A DNA stretch of 64,000 nt from the NCBI RefSeq assembly GCF_003574835.2, contig NZ_CP063196.1, forward strand, positions 2,604,001 through 2,668,000, given 5' to 3'. The DNA comes from Thermobifida halotolerans. GTDB taxonomy: Bacteria > Actinomycetota > Actinomycetes > Streptosporangiales > Streptosporangiaceae. The number at the start of each line of letters is the position of its first letter. Position 1 is the stretch's first letter. Positions 17,670 to 27,617 of the stretch are shown here, piece by piece. The position numbers were made by a program, and so were the translations under genes. The notes beneath the pieces are model-generated. The model was given only the letters and a program-made list of their open reading frames with translations, made no database searches and was not told the DNA's origin.

Positions 17670-19588
17670 AGTCCAGCCCCACGTGCGTGGGGCTCACGCA
17701 GCCACCAGCCGTCCCATGTCCTGCGCGCTGGGTCCATCCCCACGTGCGTGGGGCTCACGGCGTAATCCAACACCACTGCGGCGCGTGCGCCGGTCCATCC
17801 CCACGTGCGTGGGGCTCACGGCGACGTCAGTTGTCCACTCGGCGACGAACCAGGTCCATCCCCACGTGCGTGGGGCTCACCTGCCAGCCGCCGCCGGCGT
17901 AGGCGACGTCGACGGTCCATCCCCACGTGCGTGGGGCTCACATAGGGGGACCGATGAGCATCCAACCGTTCGTCGGTCCATCCCCACGTGCGTGGGGCTC
18001 ACGCAGCACACCCCCCACGGCCAGCAGGAAGACCAGGTCCATCCCCACGTGCGTGGGGCTCACCTCCCCGCCCCTGAAGAGAGCGCTGCAATGACCGGTC
18101 CATCCCCACGTGCGTGGGGCTCACGCGGTGAAGTTCTGTGGCCGTGGGGTGCTCGACGGTCCATCCCCACGTGCGTGGGGCTCACGAAGGCAGCCTGCCC
18201 GTACAGACCCGCGCCGCCGGTCCATCCCCACGTGCGTGGGGCTCACCACCCCGGACGCGGGCAGATCAGAGGCTACGGCGGTCCATCCCCACGTGCGTGG
18301 GGCTCACCTAGCGCATGCGGACCACTATCGCTCCCGTCTCGGTCCATCCCCACGTGCGTGGGGCTCACGCTAACTGCAACAGCACGGGCAGACGCGGCTC
18401 CGGTCCATCCCCACGTGCGTGGGGCTCACGTCGCCCTGCAGCACGGCATGCCCGCCATCCTCGGTCCATCCCCACGTGCGTGGGGCTCACGATCGTCGAG
18501 GAATTCGCCTACCAGGGGCTGCCGGTCCATCCCCACGTGCGTGGGGCTCACACGCTGCGGGAGGAGTACGGGTCCGGGCAGAACGGTCCATCCCCACGTG
18601 CGTGGGGCTCACATCATCAAGGCCGCGTGCTACGACCAGACCAACGGTCCATCCCCACGTGCGTGGGGCTCACGGCCGCCAGGACAAGATGCCCGGCCTC
18701 GCCGACGGTCCATCCCCACGTGCGTGGGGCTCACACAACCCCGCCCGCATACTGCGACCGGCGAACCGGTCCATCCCCACGTGCGTGGGGCTCACCAGGC
18801 CCAGTTCCACTACGCCCGCTGCGTGGACGGTCCATCCCCACGTGCGTGGGGCTCACGGTGGGGACCTCGTCGCCCGGCTCGACCAGGTCGGTCCATCCCC
18901 ACGTGCGTGGGGCTCACCACGGCCGGGGAGTCGTCGATGATCATGGGGGCGGTCCATCCCCACGTGCGTGGGGCTCACGTGAGCCGCCGTTTCAGATCGC
19001 CGATACATGGAGGTCCATCCCCACGTGCGTGGGGCTCACGCGCTCGCCGGGCTCTCACCGTCCGCGCGCGGAGGTCCATCCCCACGTGCGTGGGGCTCAC
19101 CGGCCCGTACTTCCGCCGCTACTCGACGCACGCGGTCCATCCCCACGTGCGTGGGGCTCACCCGTACACGTCGGTGGTGAGGGTGACGTCGATCGGTCCA
19201 TCCCCACGTGCGTGGGGCTCACTAGGCGGCTCGCTGCATGGCGGTCTGCATGACCGGTCCATCCCCACGTGCGTGGGGCTCACGCGCTCGGGGACAACCC
19301 GGGTCGGTTGGCGTACGGTCCATCCCCACGTGCGTGGGGCTCACACAGCAGGACAACGAGCAACCCGGTGAGCAACCGGTCCATCCCCACGTGCGTGGGG
19401 CTCACGGTGTCGTGGCCGGCGGGGAGCGCGCAGACGGCGGTCCATCCCCACGTGCGTGGGGCTCACAGCCGATGACCGTCCACGGCCTGATGTCCATATG
19501 GTCCATCCCCACGTGCGTGGGGCTCACAGAAGCTGACCGTCCACGGCCTGATGTCCATATGGTCCATCCCCACGTGCGTGGGGCTCAC
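17670..19588 (-). CRISPR. Type I-E-like CRISPR array, 32 repeats, 31 spacers
   Basis: A 28-bp repeat recurs with an exact 61-bp period from 17670 to 19561 (32 copies, 31 spacers of 33 bp; equivalently a 29-bp repeat with 32-bp spacers). On the minus strand the unit begins GTGAGCCCCACGCACGTGGG and ends GGATGGACC, with a 7-bp CCCCACG/CGTGGGG stem. This matches the class of repeat used by type I-E Cascade in Thermobifida and Streptomyces. The leftmost copy (17670) has two substitutions, so it is the leader-distal end; the leader is at the right and transcription runs leftward. The base next to GGACC on the crRNA strand is G in 24 of 31 units. The two leader-proximal spacers are near-duplicates. 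No cas gene is in the window. Confidence 0.97.
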
Positions 19589-19700
19589 AGAAGCTGACCT
19601 GCGGTTTTGCGGGGCGTTATCTCCGCGTTATCCGCCCCGTGAGCGAACTCCAGCCGCAGGAGCATTCTAGACCAGTTCCACGGAAGCAACCCGTTCACAG
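19589..19700 (-). promoter_or_regulatory. CRISPR leader and promoter region
   Basis: The DNA immediately right of the last repeat, less GC-rich than its surroundings, is the presumed leader. On the minus strand a TAGAAT -10-like hexamer lies at 19669-19664, about 75 bases before the first repeat. The leader's last 11 bases (minus strand GGTCAGCTTCT, 19599-19589) recur at the end of spacer 1. From here to 19951 I see no convincing gene. Confidence 0.55.
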
Positions 19701-19951
19701 CGATCCTCCGCAGCGTTCCGTGCGTACCGGAGCGACGGCCGTGGCCGGTCGGGGAAGCGGGCGCGGACCCCGGACCGCTCCCCGCCTCACGGCACATCCC
19801 CACCCCGGAACGTGCGCTGAAAGCGGTCAGACCCACACCGGTCTCGCGGTCGGGGCAACCACGGCCCGGCAGGCCCCCGGGGCCCGCCACAGCGGTCGCG
19901 ATCACCCCGGCCGCCGCACTGACGTGGGCCCGGCCGCTTCGGCAACAAGCC

Positions 19952-20659
19952 CTAGGGCAGCGACTCGACCAGTTCGGCCACGCTCTTGCGCCTGCCGGTG
20001 TAGAACGGGACCTCCAGGCGGGTGTGGCGGCGGGCCTCCGCGCCGCGCAACTCGCGCATCAGGTCGACGATACGGTGCAGTTGGTCGGCCTCGAAGGCGA
20101 GCAGCCACTCGTAGTCGCTCAGGGCGAACGTGGACACCGTGTTGGCGCGCACGTCCGGGAAGGGAGCGGCCATCCGGCCGTGCTCGGCGAGCATCTGGCG
20201 GCGTTCGGCGTCGGGCAGCAGGTACCACTCGTAGGATCGCACGAAGGGGTACACGCACAGGTAGTCGCGCGGCTCCTCACCGGCCAGGAACGCCGGGACG
20301 TGGCCCCGGTTGAACTCCGCGGGGCGGTGCAGGCCGATCGCCGACCACACCGGGGTGGCGGCCCGGCCCAGCGCGGTGCGGCGGAAGTCCGCGTAGATGC
20401 CCTGGAGCTGCTCGGGGGTGTCGGCGATCCACCAGAACATGACGTCGGCGTCGGCGCGGAAGCCCTGCACGTCGTAGACGCCCCGGGTGACCGTGCCCTT
20501 GTCCGCGGCCGCGTCGAACAGCCCCGTCACCTCGTCCGCCGCCGCGGCGCGGTCCAGCGCCGCGGCGTCGTCCACCCGGAACACCGACCACATGGTGTAG
20601 CGGATCAGCTTGTTGAGCTCCTCGACGTCGGGGGTGCGGCTGTCGTTGCCCGTACTCAC
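19952..20659 (-). CDS. hemQ: Coproheme decarboxylase (chlorite-dismutase family)
   Basis: A 235-residue HemQ of the actinobacterial type. Visible family marks are [11 protein letters not shown] at the N-terminus, [45 protein letters not shown] and [19 protein letters not shown], and an Arg-rich C-terminal [11 protein letters not shown]. It decarboxylates the two propionates of coproheme to give protohaem b, the last step of the coproporphyrin-dependent route. GTG 20659 overlaps the cgoX stop by 4 bases and has a GGAGT site. Confidence 0.94.
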   Translation of the reverse strand: MSTGNDSRTPDVEELNKLIRYTMWSVFRVDDAAALDRAAAADEVTGLFDAAADKGTVTRGVYDVQGFRADADVMFWWIADTPEQLQGIYADFRRTALGRAATPVWSAIGLHRPAEFNRGHVPAFLAGEEPRDYLCVYPFVRSYEWYLLPDAERRQMLAEHGRMAAPFPDVRANTVSTFALSDYEWLLAFEADQLHRIVDLMRELRGAEARRHTRLEVPFYTGRRKSVAELVESLP

Positions 20660-22092
20660 GTGTGACTCCTTCGTCGTGCGGTTGTCGTGCTGATCAGTCG
20701 GGCGGCCTCCGCGGCGCTGCCCAGGCAGGCGGGAACGCCCACACCGTCGTAGACGGCGCCGCAGACCGCGATCCCCTCCTGTTCGGCCAGTGCCGAACGT
20801 ATCCGGGCGACCCGGTCGCGGTGTCCCACGGAGTACTGGGGCAGGCCCGCCTCCCACCTGGTGACGTGGCTGTCGAGCGGGGGGCCGTCGACCCCGCAGA
20901 TGTCGGCGAGGTCGGCCGCCGCCAGGTCCACCAGTTCGCCGTCGTCGCGCTCCAGCACGGCCTCGTCGCCGAAGCGGCCGATGGAACAGCGCAGCAGCAC
21001 CGTCTTGGTGCCGGGGTGGACCGCACGCAGCTCCTCGGCCAGCCACGGCCACTTCACGCTGCTGAAGGTCACCGCCTTGATGGTGCGCCTCTCCACCGCG
21101 GGGACCAGGAACCCGCTTCCGGTGGGCGGGGCGGGAAACGCCGAGAGCGGGTAGGCCAGGGTGACCACGGCCATGTCGGCGTGGTCGACGCCGCCCAGTT
21201 CGACCGCCGCGCGCGGCGCCTCGCGGCGCAGCAGCCGGGCCGCCTCCGGTGCGGGGCAGGCCACGACGACGGCGTCGGCGTCGACCACGCGGGTCCGGGA
21301 CTCCGGCCCCACGGCCAGCCGCCATCCCCGCTCGGTGCGGCGCAGTTCACGCACGGGCGCCGCGGTCTCCACGGTCACGCCGGGCTGTGCGGCCAGGGCG
21401 TCGACGAGGGTGGCCAGCCCGCCCCGAAGGGTGGCGAAGAGCGGGGGTGGCGGCTCGGCGGAGGGCGCGGTGGTGCGGGGGTGCGAGGCGCGCACCGCGG
21501 CGGCCAGGGAGCGCTCCGTGCGCGCTGACGGCGCGATCTGCGGCAGGGTGGCGTCCAGGGAGAGCAGGTCGGCGCGTCCCGCGTACACGCCGCCCAGGAG
21601 CGGTTCCACGAGCCGGTCCACGACCTCGCGGCCCATGCGGATGCCGATGTAGGTGGCGACCGGGACGTCGGAGCGGACCGGTGTGGCGGGCCAGACCAGG
21701 TCGCGGGCGGCGCGCAGCACTCCGGCGGGTGAGAGGATCCCGCTGCGGGCCAGCGCCGCGATGTCGCCGGGCACCCCCATGACGTGGCCGTCGGGGAAGT
21801 CCCGCAGCCTGCCGCGGCTGTACAGGCGCGACGCCACGACGCCGGGGTGGGCGATCCGGTCGCCCAGGCCGAGCTCGTCGATGAGGGCGAGCGCTTCGGG
21901 GCGGCGGGCCAGCACCGCCTCGGCTCCGACGTCGACGGGCACTCCCGCGACCCTCTCCGCCGCGAGTTTGCCGCCCGGACGCGGCGCGGCCTCCAGCACG
22001 GTGACGCGGTGTCCGCTCTGCGCGAGTCGGTGGGCGGCGGCCAGACCCGACACGCCGCCACCGACCACCACGGTGTGTGGTGTCGTCTCCAT
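20656..22092 (-). CDS. cgoX: Coproporphyrinogen III oxidase (FAD-dependent, HemY/HemG type)
   Basis: A 478-residue flavoprotein of the PPO family. The N-terminal dinucleotide fold is [17 protein letters not shown] with [34 protein letters not shown] and a C-terminal FAD block [20 protein letters not shown] are typical of Gram-positive CgoX/HemY. It oxidises coproporphyrinogen III to coproporphyrin III, two steps before HemQ, encoded next with a 4-base overlap. ATG 22092 follows a GGAAG site. The ferrochelatase between the two steps is not in this window. Confidence 0.92.
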   Translation of the reverse strand: METTPHTVVVGGGVSGLAAAHRLAQSGHRVTVLEAAPRPGGKLAAERVAGVPVDVGAEAVLARRPEALALIDELGLGDRIAHPGVVASRLYSRGRLRDFPDGHVMGVPGDIAALARSGILSPAGVLRAARDLVWPATPVRSDVPVATYIGIRMGREVVDRLVEPLLGGVYAGRADLLSLDATLPQIAPSARTERSLAAAVRASHPRTTAPSAEPPPPLFATLRGGLATLVDALAAQPGVTVETAAPVRELRRTERGWRLAVGPESRTRVVDADAVVVACPAPEAARLLRREAPRAAVELGGVDHADMAVVTLAYPLSAFPAPPTGSGFLVPAVERRTIKAVTFSSVKWPWLAEELRAVHPGTKTVLLRCSIGRFGDEAVLERDDGELVDLAAADLADICGVDGPPLDSHVTRWEAGLPQYSVGHRDRVARIRSALAEQEGIAVCGAVYDGVGVPACLGSAAEAARLISTTTARRRSHT

Positions 22093-22216
22093 GTCGCCAG
22101 CTTCCCAGATACTCCACGGCCTCCCGCACCACCCCCCGACTCCGACCGGCCGGACCGTGACCGTTGTGTTATGCCGCGGCGGGAACCACCGCGCGCGACC
22201 GGGCATCGCATCGGTC

Positions 22217-23233
22217 ATGAACGCCACCGTGTCCCGGCGTCCACGGCGACGCCGCCCGGGAGCAGCCCCCGCCACCGCGGCCCTGGCCGCCCTCCTGCTG
22301 CTGCTGGCGGGGTGCGGCTCCGACAGCAGCAGCACTGCCGACCTGTCCCACGAGGCCCCCGAGGAAGGGGCGGCGGTCCAGGAGCTCACCGAGGCCGCCC
22401 CGGCCGACGGGAAGGCGGGCGCCGACGCTCTGGAGCCGACCGAGCGGGCGGTCGTCCACACCGCGTCCCTGAGCGTCGTCGTCGACGACCTCGACGACGC
22501 GACCTCCTACGCCAAGGAGTGGGTGGAGGAGGCGGGCGGCTACGTCGCCGCCGAGACCGTCGACTCGGCGGCCGGGCAGAACCCGAGCGCGCACCTGACC
22601 CTGCGGGTGCCCGCCGACTCCTACCAGGAGGCGCTGGAGGAGTTCGCCCTCCTGGGGAACCGCCAGCACCTGGAGCAGCAGGCACAGGACGTCACCGAGG
22701 AGGTCGCCGACGTCAACAGCCGCGTGGAGTCCGCCGAGGCGTCCCTGGAGCGGCTGCGCGAACTGCTGGAGGAGGCCGAGGAGGTCAGCGAGATCCTGGA
22801 GATCGAGGAGCAGATCAGCTTCCGCCAGGCCGACCTGGAGGCCCTGCAGGCGCGGCAGAAGGCGCTGGCCGAGATGACCGACTACGCCACGGTGGACCTG
22901 TCGCTGTCGCTGCCGTCCTCGACGGTTCCTCCGGTCGACGACGACTCCCCCGGGTTCTTCGGCGGTCTGGCCGCCGGCTGGCGCGCGATGCTGACCGTGG
23001 TGGACGTGGTGGTCGTGGTCGTCGGCTGGCTGCTGCCGTTCGCGGCGGCGGCCGCGCTGGTGGCGGTGCCGCTGGTGTGGCTGCGCCGTCGGCGGCGCGC
23101 CCGCCGGAAGGCGGCCGAGGCGGTCGGATCCTCCGAGGCGGTGTCCGCGGACTCCGCCGCCGCGGACAGCCCCTCCCCCGGCAGCAGCGCGGACGCTGCT
23201 CCCGACGACTCCGCCGAACCCCGCCGGGACTGA
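22217..23233 (+). CDS. DUF4349 lipoprotein with C-terminal membrane helix
   Basis: A 338-residue envelope protein. The signal has a long Arg-rich start then ALAALLLLLAGC (lipobox). The DUF4349 domain covers residues about 65-255: AVVHTASLSVVVDDLDDA, YVAAETV, LTLRVPADSYQEAL, a coiled-coil EVADVNSRVESAEASLERLR..., and YATVDLSLSLP. Then comes a membrane helix (VVDVVVVVVGWLLPFAAAAA) and a basic, Ser/Ala-rich cytosolic tail. The function of the family is unknown. It is divergent from cgoX and convergent with hemE. ATG 22217 has no clear ribosome-binding site. Confidence 0.85.
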   Translation: MNATVSRRPRRRRPGAAPATAALAALLLLLAGCGSDSSSTADLSHEAPEEGAAVQELTEAAPADGKAGADALEPTERAVVHTASLSVVVDDLDDATSYAKEWVEEAGGYVAAETVDSAAGQNPSAHLTLRVPADSYQEALEEFALLGNRQHLEQQAQDVTEEVADVNSRVESAEASLERLRELLEEAEEVSEILEIEEQISFRQADLEALQARQKALAEMTDYATVDLSLSLPSSTVPPVDDDSPGFFGGLAAGWRAMLTVVDVVVVVVGWLLPFAAAAALVAVPLVWLRRRRRARRKAAEAVGSSEAVSADSAAADSPSPGSSADAAPDDSAEPRRD

Positions 23234-23294
23234 CCGCGTGCGCCGACCGCCCGCCGCTTCCCGGCCGTGCGCGTCGGGGGCGGGGCGGTCGGGC

Positions 23295-24326
23295 TCAGAC
23301 CGCGGTCCGCGTGTGCACGTACTCCACGAGCCGTTCCAACACGGCCGGGTCGGTGGTGGGCAGCACCCCGTGCCCGAGGTTGAACACGTGTCCGTCGGCC
23401 GCCTCCGCGCGGGCCAGCACGTCGTCGGTGCGCTCGGCGACCACGCTCCACGGCGCGAACAGGACCGCCGGGTCGAGGTTGCCCTGCAGCGCGGTGTCGG
23501 GCCGGACCCGCTGCACCGCCCTGTCGAGGGGGACCCGCCAGTCCACGCCGACCACGTCGGCCCCGGCCTCGCTGAGCAGTCCGAGCAGTTCACCGGTTCC
23601 CACACCGAAGTGGATGCGGGGCACGTCGAACCCGGCCAGCCGCTCGAAGATCCACGCCGAGTACGGCAGCACGCTGGCGCGGTAGTCCTCGGCGCTGAGC
23701 GCGCCCACCCAGGAGTCGAACAGTTGCACGGCGCTGGCGCCCGCGGCGATCTGTACGCGCAGGAACTCCAGGGTGAGGGCCGCCAGCCGCCGCATCAGCT
23801 CGGCCCACACGTCGGGCGCGCCGTACATCAGGGCCTTGGTGTGCTCATGGTGCTTGGAGGGACCGCCCTCGATCAGGTAGGAGGCGAGCGTGAACGGGGC
23901 CCCGGCGAAACCGATGAGCGGACGGTCGCCGAGTTCCGCGACGAGTCCGCCGACCGCCTCGGTCACGTACGGCACGTCGTCGGGCTCCAGGTCGCGCAGC
24001 CGCCGCACGTCGGCGAGGTCGCGGACCGGCTCGGCCACGACCGGCCCGACGCCGGGCCGGATGTCGAGGTCCACGCCGACGGCCTTGAGGGGGACCATGA
24101 TGTCGCTGAAGAAGATCGCGGCGTCGACGCCGTAGCGGCGCACCGGCTGCATCGTGATCTCGGCGATCATGTCCGGTCGGGAGCAGGCGTCCAGCATCGC
24201 CACGCCCTCGCGGAGCTTGCGGTACTCGGGAAGGGAGCGGCCCGCCTGGCGCATGAACCACACCGGGGTGTGCGGGACCGGCTGTCGCCGGCAGGCTCGC
24301 AGGAAAGCGGAGTCTTGTAGCGTCAC
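23295..24326 (-). CDS. hemE: Uroporphyrinogen decarboxylase
   Basis: A 343-residue UroD of normal length. The signatures are [16 protein letters not shown] (substrate-binding Arg), [17 protein letters not shown] (catalytic Asp), [17 protein letters not shown] and [13 protein letters not shown] (His near the C-terminus). It decarboxylates the four acetates of uroporphyrinogen III to coproporphyrinogen III, the substrate of CgoX encoded about 1.2 kb away on the same strand. GTG 24326 fits the family N-terminus; an ATG 18 codons upstream is in frame. Confidence 0.95.
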   Translation of the reverse strand: MTLQDSAFLRACRRQPVPHTPVWFMRQAGRSLPEYRKLREGVAMLDACSRPDMIAEITMQPVRRYGVDAAIFFSDIMVPLKAVGVDLDIRPGVGPVVAEPVRDLADVRRLRDLEPDDVPYVTEAVGGLVAELGDRPLIGFAGAPFTLASYLIEGGPSKHHEHTKALMYGAPDVWAELMRRLAALTLEFLRVQIAAGASAVQLFDSWVGALSAEDYRASVLPYSAWIFERLAGFDVPRIHFGVGTGELLGLLSEAGADVVGVDWRVPLDRAVQRVRPDTALQGNLDPAVLFAPWSVVAERTDDVLARAEAADGHVFNLGHGVLPTTDPAVLERLVEYVHTRTAV

Positions 24327-24488
24327 ACTCCCGATCGTGCCATGCCCCCGGAGCGGGCGCGCAGCATGTCCCAAGATCATCACGAAACCCCGACACGCCG
24401 AGAAAACTCTGCGGGCCGGGCCGACTCTCGTGCCACCGTCGTCATGTGCCCTTCTCCGGCGACCACAGATTAAGGCTGAGCTTCCACC

Positions 24489-25070
24489 ATGCCCCCTCAC
24501 AGTAGGGCCGACGAGGCCCCTCCCGTGTTCACGCGGGCGGTCGCGAGCCTGCGCGCCCGGACGGTGCGGCCCGAGATCGTACTGGAGGACATCCCCGCCC
24601 CGCGGCGGCTCGCCCCGCACGCGGCGGCGATGTCGGCGACCGTGCACGCCGACGAGGAGGATGCGGCTTTCGGGCGGCTGATCGTCCTGTACGACCCCGT
24701 CGGCTCCCGCGACTGGCCGGGGCCGTTCCGGGTCGTGGCCTATGTCAGCGCGGAACTGGAGCCGGACCTGTCCGGTGATCCGCTGCTCGGACAGGTGGCC
24801 TGGAGCTGGCTGACCGAGGCGCTGACCTCCCGGGCCGCCGGGCACCGCGCGCTGAGCGGAACGGTCACCCGCGCCACCACCGAGGGGTTCGGACTCAAGG
24901 CCGAGGAGCCCACGACGACCGAGGTGGAGCTGCGCGCCTCCTGGACGCCCACGGAGGAGGACGACCTGTCCGCGCACATGGCGGCCTGGTTGGACCTGCT
25001 CTCCACTGCCGCGGGGCTGCCGCCGGTGGATGTGGCGGACATCTCGCGGAGGCCGCGTCCGGAGCTGTGA
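24489..25070 (+). CDS. DUF3000 family protein
   Basis: A 193-residue protein of the actinobacterial DUF3000 family. It shows [20 protein letters not shown], then [35 protein letters not shown] and [13 protein letters not shown], and ends in [20 protein letters not shown]. Function unknown. It precedes the RNase D gene with 92 bases between, an arrangement kept in many actinomycetes, usually near hemE and dxs. ATG 24489 is the only reasonable start. Confidence 0.88.
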   Translation: MPPHSRADEAPPVFTRAVASLRARTVRPEIVLEDIPAPRRLAPHAAAMSATVHADEEDAAFGRLIVLYDPVGSRDWPGPFRVVAYVSAELEPDLSGDPLLGQVAWSWLTEALTSRAAGHRALSGTVTRATTEGFGLKAEEPTTTEVELRASWTPTEEDDLSAHMAAWLDLLSTAAGLPPVDVADISRRPRPEL

Positions 25071-25162
25071 GACCCCGGCGGGGCCTCCCCTCCCGTGGCG
25101 CCCCGCGGCCTGCCGGAGAGGGGAGAGGCCGAGAGACGACGGGAACCACATACCGTAGGGGT

Positions 25163-26434
25163 GTGGCGAACGTGCTGAACTCCAAGACCGAAGAAGGCCC
25201 TGACCCCGAAACCACCCCAGAGCAGACGGCCGACGCCGCCCCCCTGCTGAGCGAGCCCCGTGGCGGTATCCCACCGGTCGTCGCCGGGGAGGAGGAGTTG
25301 GCGCGCGTGGCCGCCGCGTTCGCTGGAGGCAGCGGACCGGTCGCCGTGGACGCCGAGCGCGCCTCGGGGTACCGCTACGGACAGCGCGCCTACCTGGTCC
25401 AGTTGCGTCGTGCCGGAGCGGGCTCGGCACTGGTCGACCCGATCGCCTGCCCCGACCTGACCGCTGTGCGGGCGGCGGTCGCCGACACCGAGGTGGTGCT
25501 GCACGCGGCCCACCAGGACCTGCCCTGTCTGACCGAGGTGAACCTGCGCCCGCAGCGCCTGTTCGACACCGAGCTGGCCGGTCGGCTGCTCGGCTACCAG
25601 CGGGTCGGTCTGGGCACGATGGTGGAACGCATGCTGGGGCTGCGGCTGGCCAAGGAGCACGCGGCGGTGGACTGGTCGACGCGGCCGCTGCCCGAGGACT
25701 GGCTGCGCTACGCCGCCCTGGACGTGGAGGTCCTGATCGAGCTGCGCGACGCGCTGGAGGCCGAGCTGGCGGAGGCGGGCAAGCTGGAGTGGGCGCACGA
25801 GGAGTTCGCGGCGGTGCTGGCCGCGCCGCCCAAGGAACCGCGCCCCGATCCGTGGCGGCGCACCTCGGGCATCCACCGGGTCCGCAGCCAGCGGGGGCTG
25901 GGCGTGGTCCGGGAGCTGTGGCTGGAACGCGACCGGATCGCCCGGGAACGCGACCTGTCCCCCGGCCGGGTGCTGCAGGACTCGGCGATCGTGGAGGCGG
26001 CGCTGGCGATGCCGCGCACTCCCCAGGAGCTGACCGCGATCAAGGCGTTCACCGTCCGGCTGGCCCGCCGCTACGTCCCCGCGTGGATCAAGGCGGTCAA
26101 CCGGGTGCGGAACATGGGTCCGGCCGACCTGCCCCAGCCCAGCCCTCCGGGCGACGGTCCGCCGCCGACCAACCGGTGGGCCGACCGCGACCCGGCGGCG
26201 GCGCGGCGGCTCGACGCGGTGCGCTCCGCGGTGGGCGCGATCGCGGAGCGGGTGGTGATGCCGACGGAGAACCTGCTGCAACCGGACACGGTGCGCCGCC
26301 TGGCGTGGTCGCCGCCCCGGACGGTCAGCGCCGACTCGGTGGCCGAGCACCTGCGCGCGCACCAGGCCCGCAACTGGCAGATCGAGCTGACCGCGGCGGA
26401 ACTCGCCGAGGCGCTGCGTTCGGCGGCGCGCTGA
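25163..26434 (+). CDS. rnd: Ribonuclease D-like 3'-5' exonuclease with HRDC domain
   Basis: A 423-residue protein of the DEDDy exonuclease family. Exo I is [19 protein letters not shown] (D-x-E), Exo II is [13 protein letters not shown], and Exo III is [14 protein letters not shown] (Y-x3-D). It is followed by one HRDC-like region ([19 protein letters not shown]) and a second helical part. It would trim 3' ends of structured RNA such as tRNA precursors. The start at GTG 25163 has a -10-like TACCGT only 7 bases upstream and little ribosome-binding site, so a leaderless transcript is possible. Confidence 0.9.
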   Translation: MANVLNSKTEEGPDPETTPEQTADAAPLLSEPRGGIPPVVAGEEELARVAAAFAGGSGPVAVDAERASGYRYGQRAYLVQLRRAGAGSALVDPIACPDLTAVRAAVADTEVVLHAAHQDLPCLTEVNLRPQRLFDTELAGRLLGYQRVGLGTMVERMLGLRLAKEHAAVDWSTRPLPEDWLRYAALDVEVLIELRDALEAELAEAGKLEWAHEEFAAVLAAPPKEPRPDPWRRTSGIHRVRSQRGLGVVRELWLERDRIARERDLSPGRVLQDSAIVEAALAMPRTPQELTAIKAFTVRLARRYVPAWIKAVNRVRNMGPADLPQPSPPGDGPPPTNRWADRDPAAARRLDAVRSAVGAIAERVVMPTENLLQPDTVRRLAWSPPRTVSADSVAEHLRAHQARNWQIELTAAELAEALRSAAR

Positions 26435-26530
26435 CCGCCGCAGCCGTATGATGGGGGAGTGACGAATCCCACACAACAGGACTCGTCGCTCCCGATCCCC
26501 CTCGCCCCACACGCGTTATGTTATTGAATC

Positions 26531-27457
26531 GTGGTTGTTCTGACGCGTAATCGCAACGACCGTGCAATTTTCGGCAACCGAATCGCCCCCCTTCTCACGG
26601 CGGCCTGGCGGTCGGTGCTGCGCGTCGTCACCCCCGGCGGTTCGGCCGACTCGCTCTGGGCGGCGCTCGGCGCGAGTCCCGCCGAGCGGACCGCGGCCCT
26701 GGAGCAGGCCCTCGACGAGTGCGTCGAGCACTGGGGGGACGACCACCCGCACACCATCACCGCACGCAACAACCTGGCCGGGAAGTACTGCGAGATCGGA
26801 CGGCGCGGCGCGGCCATCACCCAGTTCGAGCGGGCTCTGGACGACGCGGTCCGCGTGCTGGGCGAGCACCATGCGCAGACCGAGGTGATCCGGGAGAACC
26901 TGGCCCTCTGCTACGAGGACGCCGCCCGGTTCGCCGAGGCCGCGCACCACTGGGAGCAACTGCTCTCCCACCGGCTCGCGCACCTGGGGGAACACGACGC
27001 CGACACGGTGCTCACCCGCGCCCGGCTGGCCGAGGCGTGCCGACGCGTCGGCCGGTTCGACGAGGCGGTCACGCACTACGAGCGCGTTCTGGACGGGAAG
27101 GCGGAGGCGTCCGCGGAGGAGACGGAGTCCTGGCGGATCGGGATGGCCCTGGCGCTGCGGGAGACGGGACGCCTGGACAGTTGCCGGGAGCAGCTCTGGA
27201 CGGTGCTGGTGCGGCGCCGCCGCAGACTCGGCGCACGCCACCCCCGGACGTTGACCGTGCACCACCAGTTGGGGCTGGCCTACGCGCGCTCCGGCCGCCA
27301 CGACGACGCGGCGCGCGTACTGCGGGAGGTCTACCGCCACTGCCTGGCCGCGGCCGGGGACCCCGACGTCCGGCTGCTCTGCCTGCGGGTCCGCCGCGAC
27401 CTGGCCGCGGCCTACCGCGCCGCGGGGCGCCCCCGCGACGCCGCCGCCCTGTACTGA
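26531..27457 (+). CDS. Tetratricopeptide-repeat protein
   Basis: A 308-residue protein made mostly of TPR units of about 42 residues, of the Kinesin-light-chain-like TPR_10/12 type (ITARNNLAGKYCEIGRRGAA, then VIRENLALCYEDAARFAEAA, VLTRARLAEACRRVGRFDEA, TVHHQLGLAYARSGRHDDAA). There is no signal peptide and no effector domain, so a cytosolic scaffold is likely. It starts at GTG 26531 without an evident ribosome-binding site. It is followed by a hairpin terminator. Confidence 0.75.
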   Translation: MVVLTRNRNDRAIFGNRIAPLLTAAWRSVLRVVTPGGSADSLWAALGASPAERTAALEQALDECVEHWGDDHPHTITARNNLAGKYCEIGRRGAAITQFERALDDAVRVLGEHHAQTEVIRENLALCYEDAARFAEAAHHWEQLLSHRLAHLGEHDADTVLTRARLAEACRRVGRFDEAVTHYERVLDGKAEASAEETESWRIGMALALRETGRLDSCREQLWTVLVRRRRRLGARHPRTLTVHHQLGLAYARSGRHDDAARVLREVYRHCLAAAGDPDVRLLCLRVRRDLAAAYRAAGRPRDAAALY

Positions 27458-27476
27458 CCCGCCTTCCTCCTTCCCC

Positions 27477-27508
27477 GCCCGTCCGGCCGCGACGACCGCC
27501 GGACGGGC
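27477..27508 (+). terminator. Terminator hairpin after the TPR gene
   Basis: An 11-bp perfect GC-rich stem with a 10-base loop lies 20 bases after the TPR stop codon. No T-run follows. Confidence 0.6.
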
Positions 27509-27557
27509 CGAGATGGCCGACCCCGCAGAAGGGTGTGTCCTTCACTCGCACCATTAG

Positions 27558-27571
27558 TTACTGGCGAGTAG
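27558..27571. promoter_or_regulatory. Candidate operator upstream of fadAB
   Basis: TTACTGGCGAGTAG is an imperfect inverted repeat (TACT...AGTA arms). It overlaps a possible -10 (TAGCAT) 47-60 bases before the fadA start. TACT-N4-AGTA sites are bound by TetR-type fatty-acid regulators in actinomycetes; assignment to such a regulator is inference. Confidence 0.4.
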
Positions 27572-27617
27572 CATGGGGGCGACAACTCCGCCATCCGCCT
27601 GAGAAGGAGGGGCAATC

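Noticed and set aside
17683-19597. Long plus-strand open frames of 562, 312 and 173 residues with repeating PSPRAWGS and VHPHVRGAH text
   Set aside because: These are translations of the CRISPR repeats in different frames; the 61-bp period is not a multiple of 3, so the text cycles through frames. Not proteins.
19585-19905. 106-residue minus-strand open frame between the array and hemQ
   Set aside because: It runs through the CRISPR leader and promoter; no ribosome-binding site and no recognisable domain.
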